Assembly: GCA_024207135.1 (NCBI GenBank) | Contig: CP042428.1 | Coordinates: forward strand, 3,658,001 to 3,722,000 | Source: Arthrobacter sp. C2 | GTDB taxonomy: Bacteria > Actinomycetota > Actinomycetes > Actinomycetales > Micrococcaceae | DNA length: 64,000 nt | Direction of reading: 5' to 3' | In this document: in pieces, positions 43,046 to 54,389 of the stretch | How the letters are laid out: the number at the start of each line of letters is the position of its first letter | Numbering within the stretch: position 1 is the stretch's first letter | Notes under the pieces: model-generated | Told to the model about the DNA's origin: nothing | Database searches by the model: none | Seen by the model: the letters and a program-made list of their open reading frames with translations, nothing else | Made by a program: the position numbers and the translations under genes

Positions 43046-44572
43046 GTGCACGATCGGATCCACTACTCCAAGTTCCTTGACCTCCGCATGTCGGCCGAGC
43101 AAGCCGCAGACCTGGTGAAGCCGGGCATGACGGTGGCCATGAGCGGGTTCACCGGCGCGGGATACCCCAAGGCCGTCCCGGGCGCGCTCGCCACGCTCAT
43201 GGAAAAGGAACAGGCCGCGGGGAAGCCGTTCAAGATCAACGTGCTGACCGGCGCCTCCACCGCCCCGGAGCTCGACGGGGTGCTGGCGCGCGCCGGCGGC
43301 ATGGAGCTGCGCCTGCCCTACATGTCCGACCCCGAGCTGCGCCGCCGCATCAACGCCGGCGAAATGGAATACATGGACATCCACCTGTCCCATGTGGCCC
43401 AGCACGCCTGGTTCGGCTTCTACGGCAAGATCGACCTGGCCATCATCGAGGTCGTCGGCGTGACCGAGGACGGACGATTGATCCCTTCCTCCTCGGTGGG
43501 CAACAACAAGACCTGGCTGGACATGGCCGACAAGGTCATCATCGAGGTCAACACCCAGCAGTCCGCCGCCATGGAGGGCATGCACGACATCTACTACGGC
43601 ACCGCGCTGCCCCCGCACCGCAAGCCGATCGAAATGACCACCGCCGACCAGCGGATCGGCGAGCCCTACCTGCGGGTGGACCCGGCCAAGGTCGTCGCCG
43701 TCGTGGAAACCGACGCCCCGGACCGGTTGAGCCCGTTCGCACCGGTTGACGAGACCTCCAAGCAGATCGCGGACCACCTGCTGGACTTCCTGGACCACGA
43801 GATCCGCGCGGGTCGGCTGACCGACAAGCTGCTGCCGCTGCAGTCCGGAGTCGGGAACATTGCCAACGCCGTGCTCGCCGGCCTGGCCCGCGGCGGCTAC
43901 AAGGGCCTGCAGGCCTACACAGAGGTCATCCAGGACGGCATGCTGTCCCTGCTCAAGGACGGGACGATCGGTTTCGCCTCCGCAACCTCCTTCTCCCTGT
44001 CCTCCGACGGCATCGACGAGTTCAACAAACATGTCGACTTCTACCGCGAGCGCATCCTGCTGCGCCCGCAGGAGATCTCCAACCACCCCGAACTCGTGCG
44101 CCGGCTGGGCTGCATCGCGCTGAACGGAATGATCGAGGCCGACATCTACGGCAACGTGAACTCGACCAACGTCGTCGGATCGCACGTCATGAACGGCATC
44201 GGCGGCTCCGGTGACTTCGCCCGCAACGGCTACCTCTCGGTGTTCATGTCCCCGTCCACCGCCAAGGGCGGGAAGATTTCCGGCATCGTGCCGATGGCCA
44301 GCCACGTTGACCACACCGAGCACGACACCATGATCCTGATTACCGAGCGCGGCCTTGCCGACCTGCGCGGGCGCTCGCCCAAGCAGCGCGCCCAGGTGGT
44401 CATCGACAATTGCGCCCACCCGGAGTACCGCCCGATGCTGCAGGACTACTTCGACCGCGCCAAGGTTTCCAGCTACGGCAAGCACACCCCGCACCTTTTG
44501 GGGGAGGCGCTGTCCTGGCACCAGCGCTACATCGACACCGGCGACATGCGCCCCGGGGCCGCACGGGCATAG
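43046..44572 (+). CDS. Acetyl-CoA hydrolase/transferase family protein (succinate CoA-transferase type)
   Basis: A 508-residue class I CoA-transferase, moving CoA between acetyl-CoA or succinyl-CoA and a carboxylic acid. The N-terminal CoA-transferase domain holds VAMSGFTGAGYPKAVP; the catalytic Glu lies in AYTEVIQDGML, and the C-terminal domain has IALNGMIEADIYGNVNST, MNGIGGSGDFARN and HVDHTEHD. Length matches Cat1/AarC-type enzymes. GTG at 43046 with GGAAAGG upstream. It may recycle acetate or link to the TCA cycle. Confidence 0.92.
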   Translation: MHDRIHYSKFLDLRMSAEQAADLVKPGMTVAMSGFTGAGYPKAVPGALATLMEKEQAAGKPFKINVLTGASTAPELDGVLARAGGMELRLPYMSDPELRRRINAGEMEYMDIHLSHVAQHAWFGFYGKIDLAIIEVVGVTEDGRLIPSSSVGNNKTWLDMADKVIIEVNTQQSAAMEGMHDIYYGTALPPHRKPIEMTTADQRIGEPYLRVDPAKVVAVVETDAPDRLSPFAPVDETSKQIADHLLDFLDHEIRAGRLTDKLLPLQSGVGNIANAVLAGLARGGYKGLQAYTEVIQDGMLSLLKDGTIGFASATSFSLSSDGIDEFNKHVDFYRERILLRPQEISNHPELVRRLGCIALNGMIEADIYGNVNSTNVVGSHVMNGIGGSGDFARNGYLSVFMSPSTAKGGKISGIVPMASHVDHTEHDTMILITERGLADLRGRSPKQRAQVVIDNCAHPEYRPMLQDYFDRAKVSSYGKHTPHLLGEALSWHQRYIDTGDMRPGAARA

Positions 44573-44602
44573 TCCCTTTGCATCGCCTTCGCCCGATATT
44601 TC

Positions 44603-45187
44603 CTAGGCGGGTACCGCGTTGTCCTGGTCCGGCCCGAGGGACAGCGGCCGCTGCGGGGACGCAGCGTGCGGCAGGACGGTGTTGGGCTGGGCCGGGACCA
44701 GCGGGTCCAGGCCCATGCCCGTGCGGTACCAGGACGACTCGGTGGACACCCAGATGGTCATGGGCAGCCCGGTGACGTAGCCGGTGTACTCGCGTTCCGG
44801 CGTCCATCGGGCGGAGCGCTCGTAGTAGCCCCACGAAGCCTGGTTGCGGTTGTCGATGACGGTGATCGGGGTGCCGCCCATGGACAGCGCATAGGTCAGC
44901 CGGGCCTCGGCCATGTACTGGCGGATGCCCAGCCGGCGGTAGGCGGGGTGCACGAACATGCCGCCGAGCTCCATGGGGCTGGGCGCCATGGTCGGTGCGG
45001 TCACGGAGGTGTGCACGATTCCAACACCCACCCGGGTGCCCTCGTGCAGCGCGGTGACCACGAACCTTGCCTGGTCCATGCGTTCGTGCCAGCGGGCATC
45101 GGGGTTCAGGGTGAGTGCGGACAGGGCATCTCGTTCGGCGCCGGTGGGCGCGCAATAGGACAGGGAATACTCAATGATGGGAAGCAC
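44603..45187 (-). CDS. GNAT-family N-acetyltransferase
   Basis: A 194-residue acetyltransferase. The core is ELGGMFVHPAYRRLGIRQYMAEARL (acetyl-CoA-binding R-x-x-G-x loop), preceded by VGVGIVHTSV; NRNQASWGYYERSARW follows. The C-terminal tail is proline-rich and not conserved-looking. Substrate unknown. Convergent with the CoA-transferase, 30 bases apart. Confidence 0.8.
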   Translation of the reverse strand: MLPIIEYSLSYCAPTGAERDALSALTLNPDARWHERMDQARFVVTALHEGTRVGVGIVHTSVTAPTMAPSPMELGGMFVHPAYRRLGIRQYMAEARLTYALSMGGTPITVIDNRNQASWGYYERSARWTPEREYTGYVTGLPMTIWVSTESSWYRTGMGLDPLVPAQPNTVLPHAASPQRPLSLGPDQDNAVPA

Positions 45188-45661
45188 TGGGAGCGGTCCT
45201 CTAGGAAAAATAGAGCGAACAAAAGAAGTGGTTCCCGGAATTACGCCGGGCCGGTTCTTTGGCCGGTAGGGGACCGCTGCCGGCGGTTCCCGGCAGCTTC
45301 CTTGTAGGGCCCAGTTTGGGCGTCGAAGGATTCGACAGTGAAATTATTACCCGCCGGAAGCCTCGTTGTAAACACTGCTTTCGAGCGACTCGCCGGACAC
45401 CCGGAAACTTCCCTCGCGCGGAACCGGACCAGGGGCCAAAATGGCCCGGAATACCGCGGTTTTTTGCGACGTAGCGGGGGTGTGGATTCACCAACAATTA
45501 ACCTTCGGGTTTCACGCCCGGGCGTGGCCGAAAATAGGGGTGCGGCGGGCACCGGCTCCGGGTCCAGTGCGAAGCCCGGTAAAGGGATCTGTGCATTCGA
45601 TTTGGTGTGTGCCGCAGTGCTCGGCTAATCTTGCTAGGTACTCCTTCGGGAGTTGCGTGAC
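45188..45661. other. Gene-free stretch upstream of tRNA-Val
   Basis: About 470 bases without a supported gene; it should hold the promoters of the GNAT gene (minus) and of tRNA-Val (plus), which I cannot place with confidence. Confidence 0.4.
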
Positions 45662-45738
45662 GGTTCTTTAGCTCAGTTGGTTAGAGCGCTCGCTTCACAC
45701 GCGAGAGGTCAGCAGTTCGAGTCTGCTAAGAACCACCA
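45662..45738 (+). tRNA. tRNA-Val (anticodon CAC)
   Basis: A 77-base cloverleaf. Acceptor GGTTCTT pairs with AAGAACC, anticodon stem CTCGC/GCGAG with loop TTCACAC, anticodon CAC, encoded CCA. Confidence 0.96.
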
Positions 45739-45776
45739 AACGAAAAGAGCCCCGGATGTCCGGGGCTCTTTTCGTT
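45739..45776 (+). terminator. Intrinsic terminator after tRNA-Val (bidirectional)
   Basis: A long perfect stem AACGAAAAGAGCCCCGGA / TCCGGGGCTCTTTTCGTT with A and T runs on both sides, so it can also serve the convergent flavin monooxygenase gene. Confidence 0.9.
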
Positions 45777-45820
45777 AATCGGGCCTGCTTACCGCCGAAG
45801 TTACTGCCATCGGCCCGCGT

Positions 45821-46879
45821 CTACTTGTCGCTGAGCATTTCCAGGACCAACGGCTTGACCTTGGTGCCGAGCAGCTCGATGCTTCGCATCATGGTCTCGT
45901 GCGGCAGCGAGCCGGCCGAATACTTGATGTCGACGCGCGAGAGTCCCAGCCCCTGCGCGAAGCGGGCGATCTTCCGGGCCACAGTCTCGGGGCTGCCGGC
46001 AAGCATCGATCCATCGGGTCCGGTGGAGGCCTCGAAGCGCATGCGGCTTGCCGGCGGCCAGCCGCGCTCGGCACCCAACCGGTCCATGGTGGTCTTGTAG
46101 TGCGGCCACAACAGGTCCATGGCTTCCTTGTCGGTGTCGGCGACAAGGCCGTGGAAGTGCGCGCCGATCTTCTGCGGCTGGTGGCCGAACTCCTCCAGCG
46201 AGCGCTTGTAGAGCCGGGTCAGCGGTTCGAAGGCCATGGGCTGTCCGCCGATGATGGCCAGGAACAGCGGCAGTCCGTGCTTGGCCGCCCGCACCACCGA
46301 TTCGGGGCTTCCGCCCACACCCACCCAGGCATCCAGCGTGCCCCGCTCGATGGGCGGGTAGACCGCCTGGTTGCGCAGTGCCGAGCGGGTCTGGCCGGAC
46401 CAGCTGACCGGTTCGCCCTTGCGCAGCTTTGCGAACAGGGCGAGCTTCTCCTCGAAGAGCAGCTCGTAGTCGGTGAGCTCGTAGCCGAAGAGCGGGAAGG
46501 ACTCGATGAAGGAGCCGCGTCCCAAGATGGCTTCGGCCCGGCCGTTTGACAGGCCGTCGAGGGTGGCGAAACGTTCGTAAACGCGCACCGGGTCATCCGA
46601 GCTCAGCACCGTCACCGCGGTGCCGAGGCGGATCTTCTCGGTCACCGAGGCGATGGCTCCCAGCACCACCTCGGGTGCCGAGATCGAGTAGTCGTCGCGG
46701 TGGTGTTCGCCCACCCCGAAGAAGTCGAGCCCTGCGGCTTCGGCGGCCCGGGCCTCGGCGACCACGTTGCGCAACACCTGTGCCGCGTGCAGCGGCACGC
46801 CATTGGCATCGACGGTGATGTCGCCGAAGGTCTCGATCCCGATCTCAAGAGGCTGAACGTTGCCAGTGGAATTACTCAT
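45821..46879 (-). CDS. LLM-class flavin-dependent oxidoreductase
   Basis: A 352-residue luciferase-like monooxygenase using FMN (or F420) on an unknown substrate. TIM-barrel signatures include EIGIETFGD, FFGVGEHHRDDY near residue 53, AIASVTEKIRLGTAVTVLSSDDPVR and LSNGRAEAILGRGSF. No reductase partner is adjacent. Many paralogues are annotated only by superfamily, so I give no finer function. Confidence 0.88.
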   Translation of the reverse strand: MSNSTGNVQPLEIGIETFGDITVDANGVPLHAAQVLRNVVAEARAAEAAGLDFFGVGEHHRDDYSISAPEVVLGAIASVTEKIRLGTAVTVLSSDDPVRVYERFATLDGLSNGRAEAILGRGSFIESFPLFGYELTDYELLFEEKLALFAKLRKGEPVSWSGQTRSALRNQAVYPPIERGTLDAWVGVGGSPESVVRAAKHGLPLFLAIIGGQPMAFEPLTRLYKRSLEEFGHQPQKIGAHFHGLVADTDKEAMDLLWPHYKTTMDRLGAERGWPPASRMRFEASTGPDGSMLAGSPETVARKIARFAQGLGLSRVDIKYSAGSLPHETMMRSIELLGTKVKPLVLEMLSDK

Positions 46880-47079
46880 GATCTCCCGTGTTTCTTCCGA
46901 CAGAATTTATATGCGTTTGCATTCAAAGTGGCTCAACGCGGGAGGTCCTGCGGTTATTCCCGCAGCTGTATCGCCGGTATCAAACGAAGCCGCATTTGCC
47001 GGGCGCGCGGCGGGTGGATCGCTGGGCAATAAAGCGGCTGTATGGTGGGTGGGAACAAGCGCAATTGACAGGAGAAAGC

Positions 47080-48879
47080 GTGTCTTCAGGTAAGGGACCG
47101 GACACCACCACGACGGAGTCCCCGGGCGAGGATCCCAACCCGCAGGTCTCGAGCATTCGACGTGTCCAGACGCGGGAAATGGTCCACATTACCCAGGCCT
47201 TGAAGGACGCTGCCGCGCACGCGCAAAGCGCCCCCGGAATCCCGCACGCCGCCGTGCCGAAAGACGCGGCAGTGCCAGCGAAGCCCTCCGCCGCGTCCGC
47301 AGACAGATCCGAGGGGAAGCCGGCCGCCAAGCGCCCGGGAAGCCCGCGGCCGCCGCGGCCCGCAAAGCCGGCTCGGCCCGCCCGCAGGCAGCGGCCCACC
47401 ACGCTGGCCCAGGACGCCATCAACGCCAAGACCGGACAGGTGGGCGTGACCTTCACCGGTGCCCCGTCGTTGCCTCCACGGGCCAACCCGGCGGCCCGGC
47501 GCATGATTTCGCGCCTGCTGGCCTCCGACACCCCTCCCACCCAGGCGTTCAACATCGTGGAGCGGCTCAAGGGCACCCCCTATGCCAACCCGAAGGTGAA
47601 TGCCGCCCAGGACGCCTCGGCGCGCAAGACCCTCGAATTCGCCCTGGACCTGGCCGAGACCATGTTCCGCTACGGGGCAGGTGCCCTGGAGGTGGAAACC
47701 AGCGTCATCGCGGTGACCGCTGCCCTGGGGCTGAGCCACACCGACGTGGACATCACCAACCAGTCCATCCACCTGAATTTCTCCCCACCCGAGGGCGAGT
47801 CGTACTCGATGCTGCGCGTGGTGCGCTCCTGGACCAGCAACTTTGCCGGCCTGGCGCAGGTGCACCGGCTGGTCTCGGACATCGTTGCCGGCGGCGTGAC
47901 CAGGCAGCAGTCGGTGGACCGGCTGCGGGAGGTCTCGCGCAAGCCCAAGCCGTTCCCGCGCTGGATGATCGCCTCGGCGGCCGGAGCCTTTGCCGCTTTC
48001 TTCGTGGTCTTCATCGGCGGCTCGCTGATGGGTGCAGCCCTGGCCTTCGTCTCCTCGGTGGCCGTCGGGCAGCTCCTCAAGTATGCCGCGCGCTGGCGGG
48101 TCCCCGAGTTCTTCTCGGTCGCCACTGCCACGTTCGTGATCACGGCCATCGCCGTGCTTTTCCATGCGCTGCATGCACCCATCGACGCGGCGCTGGTGGT
48201 CGCCGGCGGCATCCTGCTGCTGTTGCCTTCCTCCCGGTTCGTCTCGGCCCTGCAGGATGCGATCAACGGGTTCCCCGTCACCGCCGCCGGGCGCTTCTTC
48301 TCCGCGGGGCTGACCTATGCCGCGATCCTGACCGGGATCATGGCCGCACTGGTCTCCGGGCAGCTGTTGGGCGCCCCGATGCTGGATGTCAGCGCCATCG
48401 ACCCGATCGCCTACCCCGGATGGCTGCTGGCCGTCCTGGTGGTGGTGGCCGTCATCGCCGGCGCGATCACCGAGCAGTCCGAGCCCAAGCTCCTGCTGCC
48501 CACCGGGGCCATTGCCCTGCTGGGCTACCTGATCCTGTTGGGCATCCAGGCCCTGGGCGTGGGGGAGCGGGCGTCACCGGCCGTCGCGGCGACCTTTGTC
48601 GGCATGGCCGGGCGCTGGGTGGCCTACAAGATGCGCGCCCCGCAGCTGGTGCTCGCGGCCCCCGCGATCGTGTTCCTGCTGCCCGGCCTGATGATCTTCC
48701 GCTCCATGTACGGGATCGTCTTTGACGTCGCGGATATGTCCTCGGCCATGGTGGAGATGTTTTCCGCCTTCACCATCATGATGGCGATTGCCGGCGGGGT
48801 GGTGTTCGGCGACACGCTCGCCCGCCCGCTGATCGGCGCCGAGGCGCTCGCCGAGCGCCGCAACATCCGCCGCCGCTAG
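47080..48879 (+). CDS. Threonine/serine exporter family protein (ThrE-like)
   Basis: A 599-residue membrane exporter combining both ThrE halves (DUF1212-like and DUF3815-like) in one chain. The cytoplasmic half ([46 protein letters not shown]) leads to about ten helices from residue 305 on. It should export threonine, serine or small peptides by proton exchange. The first 120 residues form a disordered Pro/Ala/Lys/Arg-rich tail, longer than the core needs. GTG 47080 follows AGGAG. Its stop shares CTAG with the convergent ung gene. Confidence 0.87.
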   Translation: MSSGKGPDTTTTESPGEDPNPQVSSIRRVQTREMVHITQALKDAAAHAQSAPGIPHAAVPKDAAVPAKPSAASADRSEGKPAAKRPGSPRPPRPAKPARPARRQRPTTLAQDAINAKTGQVGVTFTGAPSLPPRANPAARRMISRLLASDTPPTQAFNIVERLKGTPYANPKVNAAQDASARKTLEFALDLAETMFRYGAGALEVETSVIAVTAALGLSHTDVDITNQSIHLNFSPPEGESYSMLRVVRSWTSNFAGLAQVHRLVSDIVAGGVTRQQSVDRLREVSRKPKPFPRWMIASAAGAFAAFFVVFIGGSLMGAALAFVSSVAVGQLLKYAARWRVPEFFSVATATFVITAIAVLFHALHAPIDAALVVAGGILLLLPSSRFVSALQDAINGFPVTAAGRFFSAGLTYAAILTGIMAALVSGQLLGAPMLDVSAIDPIAYPGWLLAVLVVVAVIAGAITEQSEPKLLLPTGAIALLGYLILLGIQALGVGERASPAVAATFVGMAGRWVAYKMRAPQLVLAAPAIVFLLPGLMIFRSMYGIVFDVADMSSAMVEMFSAFTIMMAIAGGVVFGDTLARPLIGAEALAERRNIRRR

Positions 48880-49658
48880 GATCGGGGCGCCGCCATCGGC
48901 AGGGCCCAGTCGATGGGCGCCCCTCCGGCTTCCACCAGCAGCGCGTTGGCCCGGGTGAAGGGCTTGGACCCGAAGAACCCGCGCCGCGCCGACAACGGCG
49001 AGGGATGTGCCGAGGCGATGATCGGGATCGGGGCCAGCGCCGGGGCCAGGGCCTGGGCATCCTTGCCCCACAGGACCGCCACCAACGGACCGCCGCGCGC
49101 GGCCAGCGCCGCCATCGCCGCATCGGTCACCGCCTCCCACCCCAGCTTCCGGTGCGACCCGGTCGCGGAGGCACCCACGGTTAGCACCCTGTTCAGCAGC
49201 ACCACGCCCTGGTCTGCCCATGCGGAAAGATCCCCGTGCGACGGGATCGGCACGCCGGTGTCCTCGTGCAGCTCGATGTAGATGTTCTTCAGGCTGCGCG
49301 GCAACGGGTGCACCTGAGGCAGCGCGGCAAAGCTCAGGCCCATGGAATGCCCCGGCGTGGGATAGGGGTCCTGTCCCATGACCAGCACCCGGGCTTCGGC
49401 CAGCGGTCGCTTGAAGGCCCGCAGGATGTTCCCCGGAGCCGGCAGGATGCGCTCGCCGGAGGCTCGCCTGGCCTCCAGCACCCGGGCGATTCCAACCAGC
49501 GTGCCCTCCACCGGGGCCAGCGCCTGCGCCCAGTCCTCGGCCACGAATCCTCCGGCCACGGCGGGTGCAAGCCCGTTGGCAAAGGGGAAGGGGGCGGTGT
49601 CGACGGCCGGGGCGGGGAGCTCGAACAGGGGTGTTTCGTGCGTGTCCATGGGATCCAT
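48876..49658 (-). CDS. ung: Uracil-DNA glycosylase (family 1)
   Basis: A 260-residue base-excision enzyme removing uracil from DNA. It carries the water-activating motif [35 protein letters not shown], the [10 protein letters not shown] strand and the minor-groove loop [17 protein letters not shown] with catalytic His. An N-terminal extension of about 30 residues is present. A second in-frame ATG lies three codons inside. Convergent with thrE-like gene and overlapping by the shared CTAG stop. Confidence 0.95.
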   Translation of the reverse strand: MDPMDTHETPLFELPAPAVDTAPFPFANGLAPAVAGGFVAEDWAQALAPVEGTLVGIARVLEARRASGERILPAPGNILRAFKRPLAEARVLVMGQDPYPTPGHSMGLSFAALPQVHPLPRSLKNIYIELHEDTGVPIPSHGDLSAWADQGVVLLNRVLTVGASATGSHRKLGWEAVTDAAMAALAARGGPLVAVLWGKDAQALAPALAPIPIIASAHPSPLSARRGFFGSKPFTRANALLVEAGGAPIDWALPMAAPRS

Positions 49659-49784
49659 TGTGGGCAGATGGCGGCCCGGTTGGACAGCCGAAGTGTCGGG
49701 CAGACGCGTTAGAATAATTACAGTTGAGGCAGATTGCCCGGTCGTTCGCCGTGTACCGGGAACTGGATTGTTGAGGGAAGTGCA

Positions 49785-50081
49785 ATGTCATCCGAGGCAC
49801 TTGGGCTCGAGTTTGAGCTTGATGAATCCAGCGAGCTGGATGAGCGTTCCCAGCGGATTCTCGCGCTGGAACGCCAGTGGTGGAAGTATGCCGGAGCCAA
49901 GGAACAAGCCATCGCAGAGATGTTTTCCATCTCGCCAACCAACTACTACCAGTTGTTGAATACGCTGATCGACACGGACGCGGCGCTGGCCCATGACCCC
50001 ATGCTGGTCAAGCGATTGCGTAGACTACGAACGACGAGGCATCGCGCTCGGTCGGCGAAACGGCTCGAATCCGAGGCATGA
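49785..50081 (+). CDS. DUF3263 protein
   Basis: A 98-residue protein of the actinobacterial DUF3263 family: [20 protein letters not shown] followed by a helix-turn-helix-like stretch ([20 protein letters not shown]) and the basic [20 protein letters not shown] tail, suggesting DNA binding. Role unknown. GAGGGAAG stands before the ATG at 49785. Confidence 0.85.
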   Translation: MSSEALGLEFELDESSELDERSQRILALERQWWKYAGAKEQAIAEMFSISPTNYYQLLNTLIDTDAALAHDPMLVKRLRRLRTTRHRARSAKRLESEA

Positions 50082-50175
50082 ATGCAACGCACGTCGGGCG
50101 TTTCGGGGCCCGGAGGCGCTTGTGTTCCTGCACCCGCGCATGCCCACATTGCACGACACATCACCGAGGACGGGC

Positions 50176-50844
50176 ATGACCAACTATCCGCGCGATGAAT
50201 TTGATCGCGTCCCTGAGTTCAGCAACCGTAGCGGCTCGCACCGCGAAAACGGCTGGGCTGCCGCCGCATCCGTGGGCGGAGCCCGATCCGGGCTGCGCTG
50301 GCTGATGGTCTTCGGGGCGCTTGCCCTGGTGGTGGGACTCTTCTCCTTCATGGTCCTGCCCAAGCTCATGGGCACCTCGAACGACCCCGCACCGGTGGCC
50401 GCGAGCTCCTCGGACTCGACTTCGGCCCCGGCTTCCTCCGACGCCTCCGAATCGCCGTCCGCCACCGAGGATCCCAGCGAAACGCCCTCCGAAAGCGGCT
50501 CCACGGACCCCGGCGAGTCGACCGCGGCCTCCGAATCCACCGATGCCAGCGCAAGCGGGTTGCCGGAGGATGTCGACACGACCATGGTCATGGGTGTCTA
50601 CAACGGGGCAAAGGTCGGCGGCCTTGCCGGCCAGGCCCGCACCGAGCTCTTGAACGCCGGGTTCAGCAATGTCTCGGCATCGAACTGGACCAAGAAGGTC
50701 ACCTACTCCACGGTCTACTACCGCTCCGAGACCCAGCGGGCCACGGCTGAAGCGGCGGCCGGGGAACTGGGCATCACCTCGATCATGCAGAGCGCAAACA
50801 TCCCGGGCAATATCGCCATCGTGCTGGGAAGCAACTACCGCTAG
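50176..50844 (+). CDS. LytR C-terminal domain (LytR_C) membrane protein
   Basis: A 222-residue protein: cytoplasmic N-terminus, one membrane helix (WLMVFGALALVVGLFSFMVL, about residues 42-61), a long Ser/Asp/Glu/Thr-rich exported linker, and a C-terminal LytR_C domain (MVMGVYNGAKVGGLAGQART, ending AIVLGSNYR). Such domains occur in cell-wall proteins but the function is not known. GAGGA lies five bases before ATG 50176. Often found downstream of DUF3263, as here. Confidence 0.82.
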   Translation: MTNYPRDEFDRVPEFSNRSGSHRENGWAAAASVGGARSGLRWLMVFGALALVVGLFSFMVLPKLMGTSNDPAPVAASSSDSTSAPASSDASESPSATEDPSETPSESGSTDPGESTAASESTDASASGLPEDVDTTMVMGVYNGAKVGGLAGQARTELLNAGFSNVSASNWTKKVTYSTVYYRSETQRATAEAAAGELGITSIMQSANIPGNIAIVLGSNYR

Positions 50845-50885
50845 GCCGAAGCGTGGCGAACTACGCTGTCGGCAAAGACCCACAG

Positions 50886-50912
50886 CTTGCACTCCGGGTG
50901 GTTGAGTGCCAA
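50886..50912 (+). promoter_or_regulatory. CIRCE-like element 1 (HrcA operator)
   Basis: CTTGCACTC, nine bases, GAGTGCCAA. The inner arms GCACTC/GAGTGC are perfect; outer bases deviate from the CIRCE consensus (TTAGCACTC-N9-GAGTGCTAA). It lies 8 bases before the better element. Confidence 0.6.
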
Positions 50913-50920
50913 GATTTGTA

Positions 50921-50947
50921 TTAGCACTCACACGTCCCGACTGCTAA
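50921..50947 (+). promoter_or_regulatory. CIRCE element 2 (HrcA operator) upstream of groEL
   Basis: TTAGCACTC, nine bases, GACTGCTAA: one mismatch from the full CIRCE consensus and exact spacing. It lies about 180 bases before groEL and predicts heat-shock control by HrcA. Confidence 0.9.
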
Positions 50948-51118
50948 TTCGATCGAAGTTTCGACCGGATCCGTGCGGTTTCGGGATGTTGTTTGAGTGA
51001 GTCCTTGACCAAGGCAGCGAGAAGCTTTTGCGATCGTCCCATGACATCGTGGATTCTTCGTCCGTCGCGGGCGTTGCCTCAGGTCGTAGATACGCATGAA
51101 CGTCCCGAAAGGACATAA

Positions 51119-52762
<1,644 letters not shown>

Positions 52763-52907
52763 TCCCCCTGGCACACACCGCGCCTAGCGCGTAGGCTTCA
52801 CCAGCCAAAACTACGGGCCGCTTTCCCGGCGGTGGACCTCATCCCTTGCGGAGGAGGTTCGCCGCACGGGAGGGCGGCCCGCGGCGTTAACGCGTTGACC
52901 GCAGGGG

Positions 52908-53413
52908 ATGTTCGATGGCGCCGGTTTACCATGGTTCCGTGCTGAAATCGAAGAGCCGTTGCAGGGCGGGAATGCCGCCGGGGCGGTGGTTCGCCGTGGA
53001 ACGACGGTGCGCAAGCCCTGGCACCGAAGCACCCCGTCGGTCCACAGGTTCATGGCCCATCTGCGGGAACAAGGCCTGGGCGAGGTCCCCGAACCCCGCG
53101 GCCGGGACGCACAGGGTCGGCAAGTGAATTCGTGCCCGGCACCGCGGCACCGCATGACCGGCCGTTGCCGGGGATGCCCTGCGGGAAGTCGGGCGCCGGA
53201 TACGACGGCTCCACGATGCGGCCGAAACGTTCCAGGTGTCCCCGGACGATGCCTGGAGCACCCGGAACTCGGCCGTCGGCCCGGAGCTGGTCTGCCACAA
53301 TGGCCTCGCCCCGGGTGCGGATGTTCGTGGACGGGCACGGGGAACACCGGGCGCGGGCCACGGGGTTCGTGAAGGAACATGAAACCCTTTGGGCCCAAGC
53401 CCGGCGTGCGTAG
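52908..53413 (+). pseudogene. Aminoglycoside-phosphotransferase-family pseudogene
   Basis: Broken remains of an APH/choline-kinase-like phosphotransferase. The N-terminus GGNAAGAVVRRGTTVRKPW with TPSVHRFMAHLREQGLGEVP and GRDAQGRQV is clear; a frameshift near 53126 leads to EFVPGTAAPHDRPLP; another frame shows RRLHDAAETFQVSPDDAW and VGPELVCHNGLAP, the Brenner-type catalytic motif with Gly in place of the catalytic Asp. A C-terminal helix (TGFVKEHETLWAQARRA) remains after a deletion. Several frameshifts plus the lost Asp mean no activity. The substrate of the ancestor is unknown. Confidence 0.72.
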
Positions 53414-53439
53414 CCCGCTTCCGGTATTTCGGCCCGAGC

Positions 53440-54336
53440 CTATCGAGCCAGGGGCTCCAGCTCCGCAAGCTCGGATTCCAGGTTGGCCCGGGCCTGTTCC
53501 TCCCACAATTCCCGGCCCCGGTTACTGGAGTACAACGACCCACCCTCCAACAACCCACGCAGGATCGAGGCACGTCCGCGGGCAAAGTCGGCATCCGGGA
53601 CGTGGGCGTATTCGCGGCGCACCGCCGCGGTGTACCGGCGGTAGGCCGAATCACTGCGTGCCAGCACCTCCAGGTCCGCGTCGCAGAGCAGCGCCCCGGC
53701 ATGGTCCCCGGGCGCGGGCTTGTGGGTCGTGGTCAGCAGGACGAGTCGAACCACCTCGTCCACCACCTCTGCGGCAACGCCAACGCCCGGCAGCAGTTCC
53801 GCGGCCAGCGCGGCGGAATCCTGCTCGTCGGTTGCGGCGCCCCGGTACACGGCGTCGTGGAACCAGGCGGCCAGGTATACGGGCAGGTGAGCGGCCTCCT
53901 GCCGGTGCGGACCGGCCAGGGTGTCCAGGGATACGAGCACCGCCACCAGGTGCGCACGGTCGTGGTAGACCCGCTGTTGCTCGGACCAGCGAGCCAGCAG
54001 TTCCCGTCCCAGTCCCGGCGCGCCCAGACCCAGCGACTCCCAGCGGGCCAGCAGCACCGCGTCGAGGCGTTCGGGACGCTCCCTGGCGCGCACCCGCAGC
54101 CCGGAGGCTATCAGCCGGCGCACCAGCTCGGTGGCCGGGAGCGGGAGCGCGCCGGCCGCGACCAGGTCGGCGTAGCGACTTTGCGGCACGTCGTAGTGGT
54201 CGCGGTCGAAGGCGCGCTCCGGCAGGTCGTGGGCCCGGGCAAAGCCATGGAGCTCGCCGAGGGACGCATCGGAGACCAGGTGGGAAAAGAACGTTCCGTG
54301 GGCCGGCCACGACGGGGGATCAATGAGGATGGACAC
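53440..54336 (-). CDS. DUF4031 + HD-domain-like protein
   Basis: A 298-residue protein. The first 80 residues are DUF4031 (SILIDPPSWPAHGTFFSHLV; FDRDHYDVPQSRYADLV). The rest is a HD-type metal phosphohydrolase-like domain: RVYHDRAHLVAVL (His), YLAAWFHDAVYRG (HD pair), LLCDADLEVLARS (Asp). It may hydrolyse a phosphate ester, perhaps of a nucleotide; substrate unknown. GTG start at 54336; the frame is open further up but only the GTG matches the domain beginning. Confidence 0.8.
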   Translation of the reverse strand: MSILIDPPSWPAHGTFFSHLVSDASLGELHGFARAHDLPERAFDRDHYDVPQSRYADLVAAGALPLPATELVRRLIASGLRVRARERPERLDAVLLARWESLGLGAPGLGRELLARWSEQQRVYHDRAHLVAVLVSLDTLAGPHRQEAAHLPVYLAAWFHDAVYRGAATDEQDSAALAAELLPGVGVAAEVVDEVVRLVLLTTTHKPAPGDHAGALLCDADLEVLARSDSAYRRYTAAVRREYAHVPDADFARGRASILRGLLEGGSLYSSNRGRELWEEQARANLESELAELEPLAR

Positions 54337-54389
54337 GTCCCCAGAGTAATACGCGCCCGGGCCACGCACCGGCTCCGACCCCGAGGGCT

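Noticed and set aside
42725-44521. Minus-strand extension that would make the transglutaminase-like protein 843 residues long
   Set aside because: The added part is antisense to the CoA-transferase gene; the conserved domain starts at 42724.
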